Shown here in pieces: positions 1 to 13,700 of a DNA stretch of 64,000 nucleotides (within the stretch, counting starts at the first letter, position 1; every line of letters starts with the position of its first letter). The DNA is from Archegozetes longisetosus (Eukaryota; Arthropoda; Arachnida; Sarcoptiformes; Trhypochthoniidae), in NCBI GenBank assembly GCA_018873245.2, contig JAEMBT020000009.1, forward strand, positions 14,479,794 through 14,543,793, in the 5' to 3' direction. The translations under genes and the position numbers were made by a program. A model generated the notes under the pieces. That model did not search any database. It saw nothing but the letters and a program-made list of their open reading frames with translations, and was not told the DNA's origin.

Positions 1-420
1 ATTATAAATCAAATTCAGCCGCAAATTGGTATACATCATGATAGTCTTTTTCTTGTTGCTATCGCGGATTATTAAGCTTTTAGGCATACGACTAATTTTT
101 TGAGGCACTATTATTTCAAGCCCTTTGTTACCTAATAGTAAGATGTATTTTATAGTAATATGTCTTATATATTAATAGTAAGTGATACTTTATGTTTGAC
201 TCAATTTTCAAAATAGTAATAGGAATGTCATTATGTATATATCAAAGGATGTAATATGAAAGTTTGGTTCAATTTGTTAATGTAAACATACAACTTATTG
301 TTTATAACTTCCAAGAATAATCTCATTCATTCATACTAAATAGAGTTTTAGACAATACTCAAAGTGTTCAAAGAATACATAAGGGGTCAAAGGCTAATTT
401 GTATTAAACTAAATGAAAAA

Positions 421-478
421 ACTAAATTTTAATTACCACCGGGTCAAAATGACCCACTCTTGGCAGTTCTAGGGTTAA
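421..478. repeat. piggyBac-type element end (first)
   Basis: Read from the TTAA at 475-478 inward (leftward), the sequence begins CCCTAGAACTGCC and contains a GGGTCA...TGACCC palindrome. The TTAA target followed by CCCT is the known terminus pattern of piggyBac-like elements. The element body lies to the left; no matching opposite end was found in the window, so it is truncated or runs off the edge. Family assignment is from the terminus only. Confidence 0.5.
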
Positions 479-523
479 TATTTTGTATCATGTTTATCAC
501 TAAATAGTATTTGAGTCCAGAAA

Positions 524-569
524 AAATTACAGGGTCAATATGACCCACCCTTAGCCGTGCGAGGGTTAA
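524..569. repeat. piggyBac-type element end (second)
   Basis: A second terminus in the same orientation ends at TTAA 566-569. It shares the CCCT start, the GGTGGGTCA block and the GGGTCA/TGACCC palindrome with the copy at 421-478 but differs in the bases between. The two ends are 91 bp apart, which suggests that one element inserted into the terminal region of another. No transposase is visible. Confidence 0.45.
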
Positions 570-676
570 CAAAGATCTAATGCATTGTGCTCGATTCAAT
601 TACTACTTCTATTATTGTTGAAACCACAAAATCGTATCATATGTCATGTTGTCTTCTAAACTCAGATATTGAGTGT

Positions 677-2213
677 AATTTTTGGTTTTTCTATAAAATT
701 ACAGAATTCCGACAAATTTAATTTATAGACTAACAATAATTTTAGAAATTTAAGCGTGAAATCACAGACGCCTTTAAGTTCGGAGGTAACCCTTAGACCC
801 CTTATTTTTAGGATTAATCTCGCTCTTGATAAGAGTCTGATTCAATCATTTGATTTCAACTAGCTCCTAAATTGTTAAGGATTATTCAAATTTTCTAATT
901 TAAACTTTTTTAACTATTCGTCACAACTATGGGGTAAAATTTTTCAAGTTTTACTTTAAAAATCTCGCTATAATCAACAAAATGTCGTGATTTCTTGAGA
1001 ATTTAGGTATTCCTCAGTTATATATCTGACTTTGAATGACAAAAAATATGATTAATTTAGACTTAAAACTTAATTTTAAAAATCTTCTACCTGCAACATG
1101 TCTTTCTGAGGATAGAAATTTGTCCTAACATCGCAGTGCTGTGATGTTGCTACTAGCAACTTGAACTACTGATAACGCTGTAGCAGATAATAAGTGCAAG
1201 TTAATTAATTAGTAAATTAAAACTTCGAAAACAAGGGCTAACTTTGATTTTAAAGCATCAGGACTAACCTAGAACAGATATAAAGAGTGAAAGATGTAAG
1301 GTAACATTTTATCCCACGGTTAATTTTACGTTTTCAGAAGTTCAGTTGTGACGAAGGGTTAAATTAAAATATAACTAAAATTGTATTATTTACAATATTT
1401 CACGACTTTTACTTACAAAAAATACCAACCAGTTTCATACATTAATACAATTTTTACAAAAAATTTTATCGCATAAACAAGAAATATTACAATTAGCCTA
1501 TCACTTTTACACATTTTAAACATTTCTCATCACAATCACATTGAGAAGTGTATTGAAATTCGTCAGTCATAGTACTGTTATGAGTTTCAAATTCTTTAAA
1601 TCTTAGATAAAGATTTTTAGTAAATATTAGATAAGTAAATATTTTTTAAAGAGAATTAGTACACACTTTAAAAACTGAAAATTTTTCACTATTAACTAAA
1701 ATGATAGTTTTATATAGCCTTATTCACAAATAACACTTAAGCTTTGATGAAAGTATGACTAGACCGAGATCTAACTTTGATCACTTGAGACAACTTCAAG
1801 TTACTATTATGGAATTTTCATAGAAAAATTAGTCCTAAAGTTATCACTTGAGTTCAAGTCTGTTTTGTCTATATGAAAACTGTCACTTAAGCTATAACTT
1901 CTCAAGTTATTGCTTAAGTGGTGTTTATGAATAAGATTGAAAGTGAAACACTTTTCAACTAAACCTTTGCAAGTCAAATAAAACCAAAATATTGAATGTA
2001 AGGATAAAATCAAATGATTGAATCAGGCTCTTACCAAAAGTGAGATTAATTCTAATCATAAGGAGTCCAAGGGTCAGTTTCGGACTTAAAGGTCTATGTG
2101 ATCTCGCACTGATTTAAGTTCTAAAATTTCTGATCTAAATATTTTGTCAATCTATACATTAAGGACTTGCCAGAATCCTGCAGTTTTATAGATAAAAAAA
2201 CCCAAAAATTTTC
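677..2213. repeat. Foldback element with about 200-bp diverged arms
   Basis: The left arm (about 677-900) and the reverse complement of the right arm (about 2005-2213) share long collinear blocks, including CTATAAAA, CCTTTAAGT, TTAATCTC and TGATTCAATCATTTGAT. The central 1.1 kb holds further smaller inverted blocks (near 905-945 and 1320-1375) and no convincing ORF. The arms have diverged by substitutions and small indels, so this looks like an old non-autonomous foldback element. Target duplications were not resolved. Confidence 0.55.
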
Positions 2214-2960
2214 TTTAATATTACGCATCGATCAGATCCAACTTATGAACAAAGTTTGAAACTAATTAACATAAAGTTTGTCTCAATCGTCAATTTTGAA
2301 TAATAAACAAGCGCAAGTCAAAAATGAGTCTAAATAGTAAAAAAATTAGATATTTCCTAAACTTGCTCATTAGTCAAGCTATTCTTCAACAAAATTAAAT
2401 AAAAGTAAAAACTTCTCAAACTCTTAAAAATAAATTTTAAATGATTAAGCGAAAGAATTAAACTTTTCTTAGATAACAGTGGACATTTTCAACATATGTT
2501 GTAAAGTATTTGATTGCTACTTCTAAAAACTATTTGTACAATAATCACTTTGACTATTAAAAGATTTTTTTGAAAATATAGGATTTTGAATTAATAATAA
2601 TTTATTTGATGTCTGATTAAAACATTCTAGTATAAATAGCTTTTCCTGTCTTTACTGAGTTTAGAACTAGTTTAGCGATTTATACGATATAAAGCCTTGC
2701 ATAAATTTGTACTCGTGTCAGTTATTCACTGAATACAAAGTGCAGTGTTAAGAATTTTTCGTTTAAAAAAGTTTCCTGTAGATAATAACAGTTTTTGTCA
2801 ATTAATTATGCAATACTATGGGAAAAGTTAGTGAAAAGACATTAGATTAGATACTTTTGTATTAATCAATCTGGAATGACTCCTGAAGTTGCATTCAAAG
2901 TAAAAAAATATATTTTCCTTTATGGAAACGATTTTTGTTAACTAATCAATAACTTTAGAT

Positions 2961-3530
2961 ACTCACAATGGAGACTTGAAACCGATTGGTGGAAATACCA
3001 GTTAAAACCGGTTGAAACTTCAAGATCAATGTATTTTAAACACTAGAATCGGCAAATTAGCCGCCACTGCGACTATGATCATAATTAAATTAACGATTGG
3101 TTTGTTAATTAATTATGAGGCATTGCAAACTTCTTTAAAAGTTTAGAACAAAGTGATCATACGCTTTATTAAAATAGAGTTCTGTACGGATTCGCAAACT
3201 TTTATTACAAAGTTTATGAACTTATTAAGCTTAAATTAGGTCAACAAACAATGAGTTCTTCGATGTTTTCAATGTTACAACTTTGTCATAAAAATTTGCG
3301 AATCCGTACAGAACTCTATTTTAATAAAGCGCATGATCACTTCGCTCTAAACTTTTAAAGAAATTTGCATTGCCTCATAATTAATTAACAAATCAATCGT
3401 TAATTTAATTATGATCATAGTCCCAGTGGCAGCTAGTGCCGATTCTAGTGTTTAAAATACATTGATCCTGAAGTTTCAACCGATGTTAACTGGTATTTCC
3501 ACCAATAGGTTTCAAGTCTCCATTGTGAGC
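2961..3530. repeat. Long inverted-repeat (foldback) element
   Basis: Two arms of about 250 bp (2962-3215 and 3285-3529) are reverse complements with few mismatches and enclose a spacer of about 70 bp. The tips read CTCACAATGG outward on both sides. AGAT flanks both tips (2957-2960 and 3531-3534) and may be a 4-bp target duplication. There is no coding capacity. A transcript through it would form a long dsRNA hairpin. Confidence 0.8.
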
Positions 3531-6500
3531 AGATGTTTGCAATATTTGTCAGATTTTCTGATTAGCTCTTAAATTTGCAAATCTAATAAAAAGCTTAGAA
3601 TAACTCTGAGCAATTTAGTGACAAAAGTTTGAGAGAGTTGTAGTCAAAAGCTTGCGTCAACTAAAGCAGTAAACAATAATAATCTGATTTATAATTTCTG
3701 CTCCTAGATTTTGGTTGAAATGAATTTTCTGACTCAACAGTTAAAATTAAGCAAATTATTTAAACTGATATCCCTCTCTTAAATTTTTCCAAGCTTTTGA
3801 GAACTTTGAAATTCGTTTAATGATTATAAATCTGTGAATCCAGTCAAAATTAATTTAAATATTTTTTCATCAATACTTTCACATAAAATTAACTTAGAAC
3901 TTTTGTGATTAATTCAAAATTCAGAAAATATTATTAAAGTTATTTCCCTCTAAAACAAAAATTTTTGAATTTTTCTGGAAAAATCAAACTAATTTTCTGA
4001 TTGAATGTTATATCAGTCATTTTGATAACCGATTTCAACCGAACTATTCACCACCGGATTTAGTAGTTTTTATCTGCTAAAACTGACCACTAGGAGCTTG
4101 ATTAATAGTGTATTATATTATAAGAATTAATTAAGTTATTAATTCAATTTCATTTTTATCAAATCTTGTTTTTCAGGTCCATTAATACTTTCAAATTGCT
4201 CGATAGAAAATTCAAGTTCAGCTTCAAAATATAGGTTTAGCACATTTTTACTTACCTAGCCTATAAAAATCAAATGGAATATTTGACTAACTTTCATTTG
4301 TCTCTCAGATGAAATAAGAGATTCAAATAGTAGAGACTGTTCTCCAAGTCTACATAAAAACAAATGATTGAATCAATATCTTCTGATTTCTGAAACATTC
4401 GGTGAGGTAAGTGAACCAAATTTCAGTCATTTATTTAAAAACATAATAAATTCCAATTTCATTATTTGAAGAAAACCTGCCGAAGGACTAAGAAAAGAAT
4501 AGAATGGAAAATCTTACAAAGAATGAATGACTAACTATTGATATTTGTGGTAATTAGACTAACTTATGAACTGATTTGAAATTTTGATTATTTTTAAATA
4601 AGTAATGATTGATAAGAGCTACGAGAACCTCACTTCCTTAACCCTCTTTTCCTTAAAAGGTTAAGAAAACACAATATTGAGGCATCTGAAAAGTTTTATT
4701 TTTCTTTCGAACTTCAAACTAAAGGCTATTGAGAAATCCAAACTAAAGTGTAAATACATAGATGGTTCGATCCTTTTTGGGGGAAAAATCTTATATGCAT
4801 TGAAGCATTTCCATAATATTGATGTGGATTCTTCAAAAACAATTCTTTAAATTGCATTTTGCTCTCGAAAATATGCATTTTATTAAAAGTTTTGAAGTGT
4901 TAAAAACTGCTCCTGTTTTCACTTCCATAAGGATGAATTAAAAGTGAAAAGTTATTCATTTGACTGATTGCTGGAAATTTCATTACTTATGAGTAAATAA
5001 TCGAATTTAATTAAAATCATTTTATCAAAAAATAAAATATCCAAAACATTTGATAAACACTATTTCTATAATTATAAATTTTATATTACTTATCAAAATT
5101 CTTTGAGTAAAATTGTTAAAAATGGAAATAGTTTATAAATGTCAAAATGTTTAACCATTAGATTAGGAATCATGAGCTATCTTTTTGACTATTTAGTTCA
5201 ACTTTCCTCAAGCGAAAGTAATATTCAATCACAAGACTTAAGCAAAACTACTTCTTTAAAAATTAAAAATATGTTTTCTATAATGAAAACATAGTTATCA
5301 TTTACGAAGGAAATAAATTTGTCACCTAACTCGTTTGAAAATTGAAAAAATCAGCTACTATTTAGAAAGATTTTATTTGTGTTCATACTCTCAACGAATT
5401 ATAACTACGAAAAAGAGAAAGTATGCAAAAATATCTCTGTGTTTCTGTCTGAAGAGAAATAAGCTATACTCCTGTGGTCAGATAAGTATGATTTTGATTT
5501 AGCATTAATTTAATTAATTTATAAAACCGTTAAACTAATCAGAACTGAAAATTTCGTTCTCATGAGATTTTGTTTGTTTGCACTCAGAAGTGAATACAGC
5601 AGTCTTTTAGCATTGCTTTACATGAGACTAATGTATACTTTAATGCTATATAATGTTGGTTTCACTTTACAGTTAATGCTGCCAATGCGTTCAACGTAAA
5701 AGTACACCAGTCAACATTACTCTCATACAAACTACTCTAAAAGATTGCATTCTGCACTTCTGATTGCAAACAAACAACAGCTCAACTACACGAATCCAGT
5801 TTTGATTATTTTAATAGTTTGATATATTAATGCAAAACCAAAATTATATCTATCAAATCACATAAGTACACTCTAGTTCTTAGTCAGAATATATTAAATA
5901 CCTAAATATCTCTATGCTCACCATCTTTTCTATATTTGTGTTTAATATGATATTTAGGTTCGTAAAATGAAAATAATCAACTCTTGTAGAATTTGGGCGA
6001 ATATACTCTAAGAGCTAAGAGCACTCTAATTCTAATATTATTCAAGACACTTATCAAAAGATTATTATTCACTTAGCTATTTCTGGAAACATAAAACTCA
6101 GAGATCTTGAATTAAGGCAAACGTTATATTTTAATTTCAATTTCGCTAAGACTTCGACAAAGAAACTAAATGAAGAATATTTGAAATTTTTAATTATTAA
6201 TATATAAAAGTTATTGAGTAGTTAAGCAGTGCAAGTATTACATGTTTTAAATTGAGATAAACATTATTATTAATGTTTTAATACATAGAGATTTTACTAT
6301 ATTTGTTTGAAACATTATTTATTTTCAAGTTCTTTACTTCTAAATGAACAACATGTGTCCACTAACTCTTGTAACTCACATGAATCAAATAAGAAATTGC
6401 TGTTACTACAGGTTTGATTCCTTTTAGCTCAACAGATAGTATTACACACCAATCATTCTATTTCAAGATATTTATCAATAAAAAATAGAAAAACTTTTTC

Positions 6501-7756
6501 TATTCTTCCAACGCAGTATTTGAATTCAACTATGAAACCATTCATAACATTTTATAAACTTCTTATGATATCTCTAGTAACAGTATCAGTGTGACAACAA
6601 GAATAGTATTGATAACAAATATTTTTGCAGGTATTTTTGTACATCTTTTTAGGAATTAATCTAACAATTCTGATCAATTTGCGATGCAATCGTTTATGAA
6701 AACACATTACTAATTGAACATTCATTACAAGATGTTAGCCAAGTCTAAGAACTCGTTATGATCTATACTTTCATACATAATTAAAATCATTACACGATAA
6801 ATCGTGTTACATTTTCAATATAAGAAATAAGATACGAGAAAACATGACATATAACCTATATCATTCAGACATATCTTTATGGAAAGATCTTATTGAAGAT
6901 GAGAATGTCTATAGAGACATAGTCTTATGTGTATTAAGAGATATATAGTGCTATGTATGTTATGTATATTAAAAATGTGTTTTAAGTTTTAGGTGTAACA
7001 AGTGTTTGGAGGATAATCAGTCTTCTATGGATTCTGACGAAATTGTATGGATATATGGCTCAAAGTTCAAGGTTGAGTTTGAGTGTAGTTAGTCTTTTGT
7101 GAGTTAGTTAGACTTGAGGTGTTGAACAGGACGAAGGAAGAAGAGAGATTAAGAAAAAGAAAGTTGTGGCTACTGTGCACTGTGCAGTGACACAACGGTT
7201 TCATGTAATAGAGAGGAAAGCAAAGAGTATATTTGCATCAGTAAGAATATGATGGATATTACTATTAGTGTATTAGTGTAATTTATACATTTGATATGAT
7301 TTGATTCATGTATTGGTTATATTTTATTTTGATTTTCTTTATTAAAATAAGTCTTAAATATAAGATATATACTTACATCGCCAGTCCTCGGACCACCGTA
7401 ACAGAAGAACATTAGACTTCTCTTAAATAGCAAATACTGATTGATAAGTAAAGCTTTAAGATATATGATATGTGCGAGTATTCTGGATTCTGATATTCGA
7501 AAATCTAATACAAAGTTTCTGGAATTAACTTTCGAGTTCGCGCAACCGCCAAAAAAGGAATCTGTTTGTGATCGATAACGATAATGTGCTTTGCAGAAAC
7601 AGTTCTTTCCCTCAAGTTTACAATCGTACTCAAGCAGTTCAGAAGAATGATTACTGAAAGATTTGGATAAAAGATTAACTCAGGTGTTAAACACCATATA
7701 AGTCTGAAATTTTTCTTTGTAATCAACAGGATTTCAACGTTTCTCATTGTTCTGCT
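3531..7756. other. Intergenic region, no recognised gene
   Basis: AT-rich sequence with no reading frame that resembles a known protein on either strand. A weak, old inverted repeat may span about 5460-5890: the block TTTGTTTG...CAGAAGTG near 5570 recurs inverted near 5755-5780. The 5' flank of the GPCR gene lies at the right end, but no promoter motif could be picked out with confidence. Confidence 0.5.
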
Positions 7757-10700
7757 ATGAAAAATGAAAAGATGAGTGAAAATCTGAATTTTTCACTAGT
7801 TATTGATTTTATTGAGATTTTGAATGAATCAATTATTTTAAACAACGAATCTAATCCAGAAAATATTTCCGTTGTACACAAATTACCATCACTTGAAGCT
7901 TGTGATAGTTGGAAACAACTACTGCTGACTTCATTATATTTGTTGACGTCTCTGATATCATTCACTGGAAATATGATATCAATTATCGTGCTCATTGTTG
8001 GGGAACGTTCATCGCCTGAACTGAAAAAATATTTAATTAATTTGTCGATATCTGACATTTTAATGGCATTATTTTCAATACCCTTCACATATACCGACTT
8101 CATGTTAGGTCGCTGGGTATTTCCATCAATTCTTTGTCCATTCGCACAATTCATAACTATATTCTCATTGTCTGCATCCGTTGGTACTTTAACTGTTATC
8201 GCAATCGAAAGGTTTGTAAAAGTGTTCATAGTTTCTGTAAATATTTGAAAATATATTTCCAAAGGTTTTTACTAAAGTTTCAAGATTTAAATTTGATTGT
8301 GCGAAAACCATTTGATCATTTTGAAACTCGACTTGAATCGACAAATTGATCAATATAAATGTTTGTTTAGTTGATAGTTTTCTCGATCAAAATGAATGTA
8401 TTTCGAACAAAAGTCTGGATACAATCAAATAGAAGAGTGGGTACTCAATAAATAGCTTATGACAGGCTTTCGCAACATGTATGAACCTGAAAAACATGCT
8501 GAATAAACAAGCAAATGTTACATCACAAGAAGAAAAAATTGAGTGGTTTACTCGAATGTTAATTTTTCCCATAAGTACTTTTTAGCGACACACGAATATC
8601 TGCTTTTAGAAATCTGTCTAAACGTTATTTCTTAGACCTGTTTCTTAAATATATCATGACTTCTGAATCAATTTCAGTGCAGAATAGAATCTCAGATGAA
8701 AAGCTTTTAGGGATTGGACTCCAACTAAGGTATTATTTATACTGAGTGTTGAATCATCATAAACAATAACTCATCAGAGACATGACTAAAATGCAATCTG
8801 AAGAGCTTTACATTCTGAAAAAGTAATTTCAGCCAATAAATAGTCATTCATGCATCTGATCTATTAATTCATGTTTATTGTTACTCGTAATTGATTACAA
8901 TATTTATTCATGGATGTTATTGGCGATACACGTTTGACTATCCATTAGTAAATCTAATCTCTGAAAAGTCTGAAAAGCACGTATATTTGCAGTGAAATTT
9001 TCGTCAATTCTCAAAGGAGTAAAAAATTATCATGTTAGCTTAATTATCGTCCATCAATTGGTGAATAGTATCCATTGATAATCGGAACTCCTAGATTACA
9101 CAGGAGCCCAACATTGAAAGCTTATTGTTCAAAATTTGAAGGTTAGATATTTAAAAGAAGACTTTATATAAAGTAAACATGAAAGCTATTTCAATTAGTG
9201 TACATTTTACATAACATCAAATCCAAAAGTAAATTTCTATCTTTAATGAATACTTCAGTGTTTGGGACTGCATAGATCAAACATGTTATTGAGATAAACA
9301 GTTAGAACATGATTAGCAAATATTCAAGGCTTATCTCAATGAATCGTATATAGCATATATTGTTGTAATCAATTAAGTTGAATACAGCTCCCCATCAAAA
9401 ATCTTTTTTATACAAAAGAGTATATGAATATTTATCATCTTCTGAAATAGAGCTTTACTTTTAAGACAAATGTAAGATAAAACTTAATTTTTTCCTCAAA
9501 AATCCGTTAGTTTCAAGAATTTATAATTTAAGTTACATATTTCTTGAAAGACAAACAATCATTTTGATTAGAAAACAATTTCTTTTAATTATTGTTTTTT
9601 GTCATTCAAATCAAACTATAAAATAGTATGCTTTTTAAAAGAAATATTCTTCTCTTTGAAATATTTGACTTTATCTTTAATAAAAATGATATACGATTAT
9701 TAATTATCTCGGGTTTCATTTGAATATTTCTTGAATATGAGCCTTGCATTTAAAATTATAAATTCAAGAAGTATCAAAGACTACTTTCAAGTTGAAGGGG
9801 AATTCAGATTAGGAGTTTAGAAACTTATACAACTTTTCACACTTATCAAACTTTCGACTTCAGTACAGTTTTATATAAATGAAAGTTAGCACTAATAATC
9901 ATCATCTATGTAGTATGCAAATCATTCACGCGTTATGCTTTTTTTATACCGTCAAAGCTTTCGCGATAAGATTTATCAAAGACTTATCTTTGTATTATTT
10001 TGCCTTTAGTTGAGAGTTGAATAGTTAACTGAAATCAAAACTTCTATGTATATATATCTTAATGTATGCGTTTTGGTATTTTAGTCTCAAACGTTAGGCT
10101 CTTCTTCAAAATAAACATGTTCATATATCTTAAAAGTGTATTTTACTTCTGCATTTGATAGTACGTATATCTCTATATATGGCGATGTCAAAGAAAACAA
10201 ATACTTGTGATCGTTATCATGCGATCAGTATTTTTCAATGTAATATAAGTATGCTCGAGAGGGCAGTCGATCACTCAATTAATTTGTCAAAATCAAACGA
10301 TAACTATTAGTATTAAGAAGTGCTCTTTCAAGCATGTTTATATTACATCTGACAATACTGATATCACAACTATTATTTCTTTGATACTTTCTCATGTATA
10401 TCTTATCTAATGATAAACACTTATAATTGATTTCCAAATGTTTACCCAAAATTTATTCGAATGGAAACTAACAATAATAATACAAAATATTAACTAGAGC
10501 TTATACTAAAAATGTGTATTCATCAAAATATGAGGTTACTGTCAAACTCTGTTATCAAAGTGTTTCAAAAGTTATCACTTAATATGTTAAACTTCTTATT
10601 AATTGTACAGTATTGCAACTAATGGATCGATCATGCCCCTACAATAGCACTTGTCTACATATAACTTGTTCGGACTTAAAAAGTAGACTTAAATTTATTG

Positions 10701-13700
10701 TTAAGAACTTAAAAATTGTTTTACAGAAATTTCTCAAAATTTTACCAAAAAAGCTACATTATATGACCAACAAAATCATATCAATGAACCGCAGGCATGG
10801 GTCCCGATTGACCACATTTTTGGAGCCTTTTGTAGACACTCGGAACAGTCTTTTTGACAACATTTAAATTCATTTTTTGAATACAATTTTGAACTCTTCG
10901 TCGAAGTTGAGGATTTTTCGGCTTTCCAATCATTGACGTAAACAATTTGAGTCAAATCAGCAAAAAATCTTCTGTAGGCCGGCATTGGGGAACATTTGTG
11001 AGGTTTCAGTATTCATTTAAGTAAATGTTTTAATTGACCATCTGACCATTGGGTCCAAAGTATGGTATCGAAACCGTACTTTAGATCCAATGGCCAGGCG
11101 ATTAATCAAAAAATTTACTCAAGTGAACGCATTAAGAAGAGATCGATCCCATTTACCAACAAAAAACAGTACTTCGCGGTACTCCTTCGGCTTTGAAGTA
11201 ATTTACAGTAAATATTCTCGACTCATGTTTTCGTGTTTTAAGAGAAATGTCACAACCCTTTCCCTTTCGCGCAGTAGTCCTTATTTTGATGTCATAATTA
11301 ACAACTAATTAAAATGAAATGAATTTTTTATGTCTAACTCTCTGATAAATGATTATTAAAATGAGGTATTGTTTGCTATAATATTTTCACTCAAAGATAC
11401 AGTTTCTGACGCTATAAATGAGTCTATTTTTTATGTCCGAATATGTTATAATGAGTAATTCTTTTAGTACTAATAAAAAAGAAATGATTAATAAGCACAC
11501 AAAAATACGCATTTAATTCGATTATATATTTCAATTAAATGCATAATTTCGTATGTATATTAATGTCTTCTCCTTTTATTATTACTTAAAGGGGTACTGA
11601 TTATATATGTAAATGAGTGCTATTGTAGGGGCATAATCGACCCATTAATTGCAATACTGTACTGTTATAGTTTTTTCTTTTTAGACGAAATTTTGCTATT
11701 TTGTATTTAACTTTAGCCAGAAGTGTTGTTCTTAATTATTATTTTACTGACTCAAAGCAGACATGAAATAGTTTGGCTCAAACTTTTGTTTTAAAAGACA
11801 AAATCAGTAAATTAGTTTATAAAATATACAATAAGACGATTTCAAAGCTTAGAGAAAAGGATTAACTGAAAAATAAAAGAAAACACCCACTCAATCATAG
11901 GCTAAACTTTAGAGAAAAGTAATAGAGATCTCAGCAAGGATTTATAAAATTTTGATTCATAAATTGACTGCAAGACATAAACACAACATAAATAAGTGAA
12001 AAATGTTTGTTTAACAAATTTATATAAAAAATATTTTCACTAACATCTCACATCAAATATGAAAGTTTAATCTATGAGATTGAGTTTGAGCTGAAGGGTA
12101 AATCTAGTTTTTATCTGTTGAATGTAATTAATTGTTCTATATTGATGAGAGAACATTTTTCAAGACAACTTTAGACAAATGAATATACTGGAAAGTCGGA
12201 GATACGTTAGAGCGATTGCTGACACTATCCTAAACGCAAATCAAAGTAACTAAAGGTCTAAGATTTCATTTGAGGATAGCAACTCATTATTGAATAATTA
12301 AGTTATACCTAATAAAACAGTTTAATCATTGGTTTAACAAATTGAAGTACTGCCTATTGTGTCATAAAATGATATCTATGACGCTTCAATCTGTTAAACC
12401 AATCATTTCGTTTACTCAGCACAATTTCAGTTATAAAGGTTATAACGGTCATAATGGTCATAAAAGTTGATTCAAATTGTGTTAAGCAAACGAAATGATT
12501 AGTTTGACTTATTGAAGCGTCATAGATATCATTTTATGACATAATAGGCAACCCCTTAATGTGTTAAACTAATGATTAAACTGTTTTATTAGATATAACT
12601 TAATTATGCAATAACAAGCCGCTGCCCAAACCTTTAGCTACTCGAGTTTTCGTTCAAGACAGTCTCTCCTGGTGCCCGGCAATGATCGTGAATGCTACCA
12701 TTTGAAGTGTAGCAAGCCTAAACGAGTTCATTCCAGTCGATTGCATTTTAATTTTAAATAAATTTTAAAAATGCAATAAGAATTTCACTAATGAGTCTAT
12801 TAATTAATATGTCTTTTCAGTATTCAAATAAACTCGAAATATAGTAGATTCAGCTTATTTTCACATAAAATATCCACTACAAGATGTCTGAGATGAATAT
12901 TTTTAAACTAGAAATTTATAGTGTTCTCTCTATAGATTTCCTGTACAATTAGCTTTAAATTGACTTAATTTTGCTTTTTTAGTAAGTATCAAAAGTTGAG
13001 TAATCAATAAAATTCTCTAGAACAACTCATTACAAGGAAAATCTTATCTAATTTCTATTGTCAATATGATAATTGATAAACTTTTCAAATGAGTATTATT
13101 TGTTTGTACCAACAGTTTGTTTAAGTATACATAAAAATGTTCAAAATAATAAAGCATAAATCAAAACACCTTTAGCAACAACATTGCCAAATTATCTTTT
13201 GTTAAGCTTCGAAAAGGTTGAATTTCAATTATATTGTGACGCCTCTAATGATTCCTCAGGAGAAGTTATTTGTATTAAGCAATTTCTATAAACAGATTCA
13301 GAAACTAAGTTCCAAATAGAATACGATAGGCTTTAGAAATTCTAGAAATCTCCACCTATTTGTATTACTTTTGATTTGTTAATAAAAAAAGTAGATAAAT
13401 AATAAAATTTTCTCAGAAGCTTATTTTTTCCACACACAAAAACTATATGTGATTTCTATGGCAACATCACTTTGTTTGGCTAGATTAAGTGCTTCGGGCG
13501 AGTAACACTGATACAGAAGCAGTCTATGCTTAAACTCAGTTCAAAGCCTGTCTCACAATACTTTTTTCTGAAATTTTCAAGTTTAAATAGAAATATCTTG
13601 AAAATACTCTACTCCTTGAAAAACAAAAGATATAAAAGTCTAATCGAAGCGATCATAGCTAATCTCAAGAGATTCAGAAACGTATCTTAAAATTGAAAAA

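Larger units (their letters stand above)
10608..11659. mobile_element. Tc1/mariner-like element inside GPCR intron 1
   Basis: Termini of about 65 bp are inverted copies beginning CAGTATTGCAA, flanked by TA on both sides (10606-10607 and 11660-11661), the standard Tc1/mariner target duplication. The terminal repeats share CCCCTACAATAGCACT. The 1052-bp length suits a degraded or internally deleted copy, and the only coding trace is a helix-turn-helix-like fragment on the minus strand at 10781-10933. Confidence 0.75.

Noticed and set aside
6990..7500. A stretch with different composition that might be a solo LTR
   Set aside because: No matching TG...CA borders, second copy, primer-binding site or target duplication could be shown.
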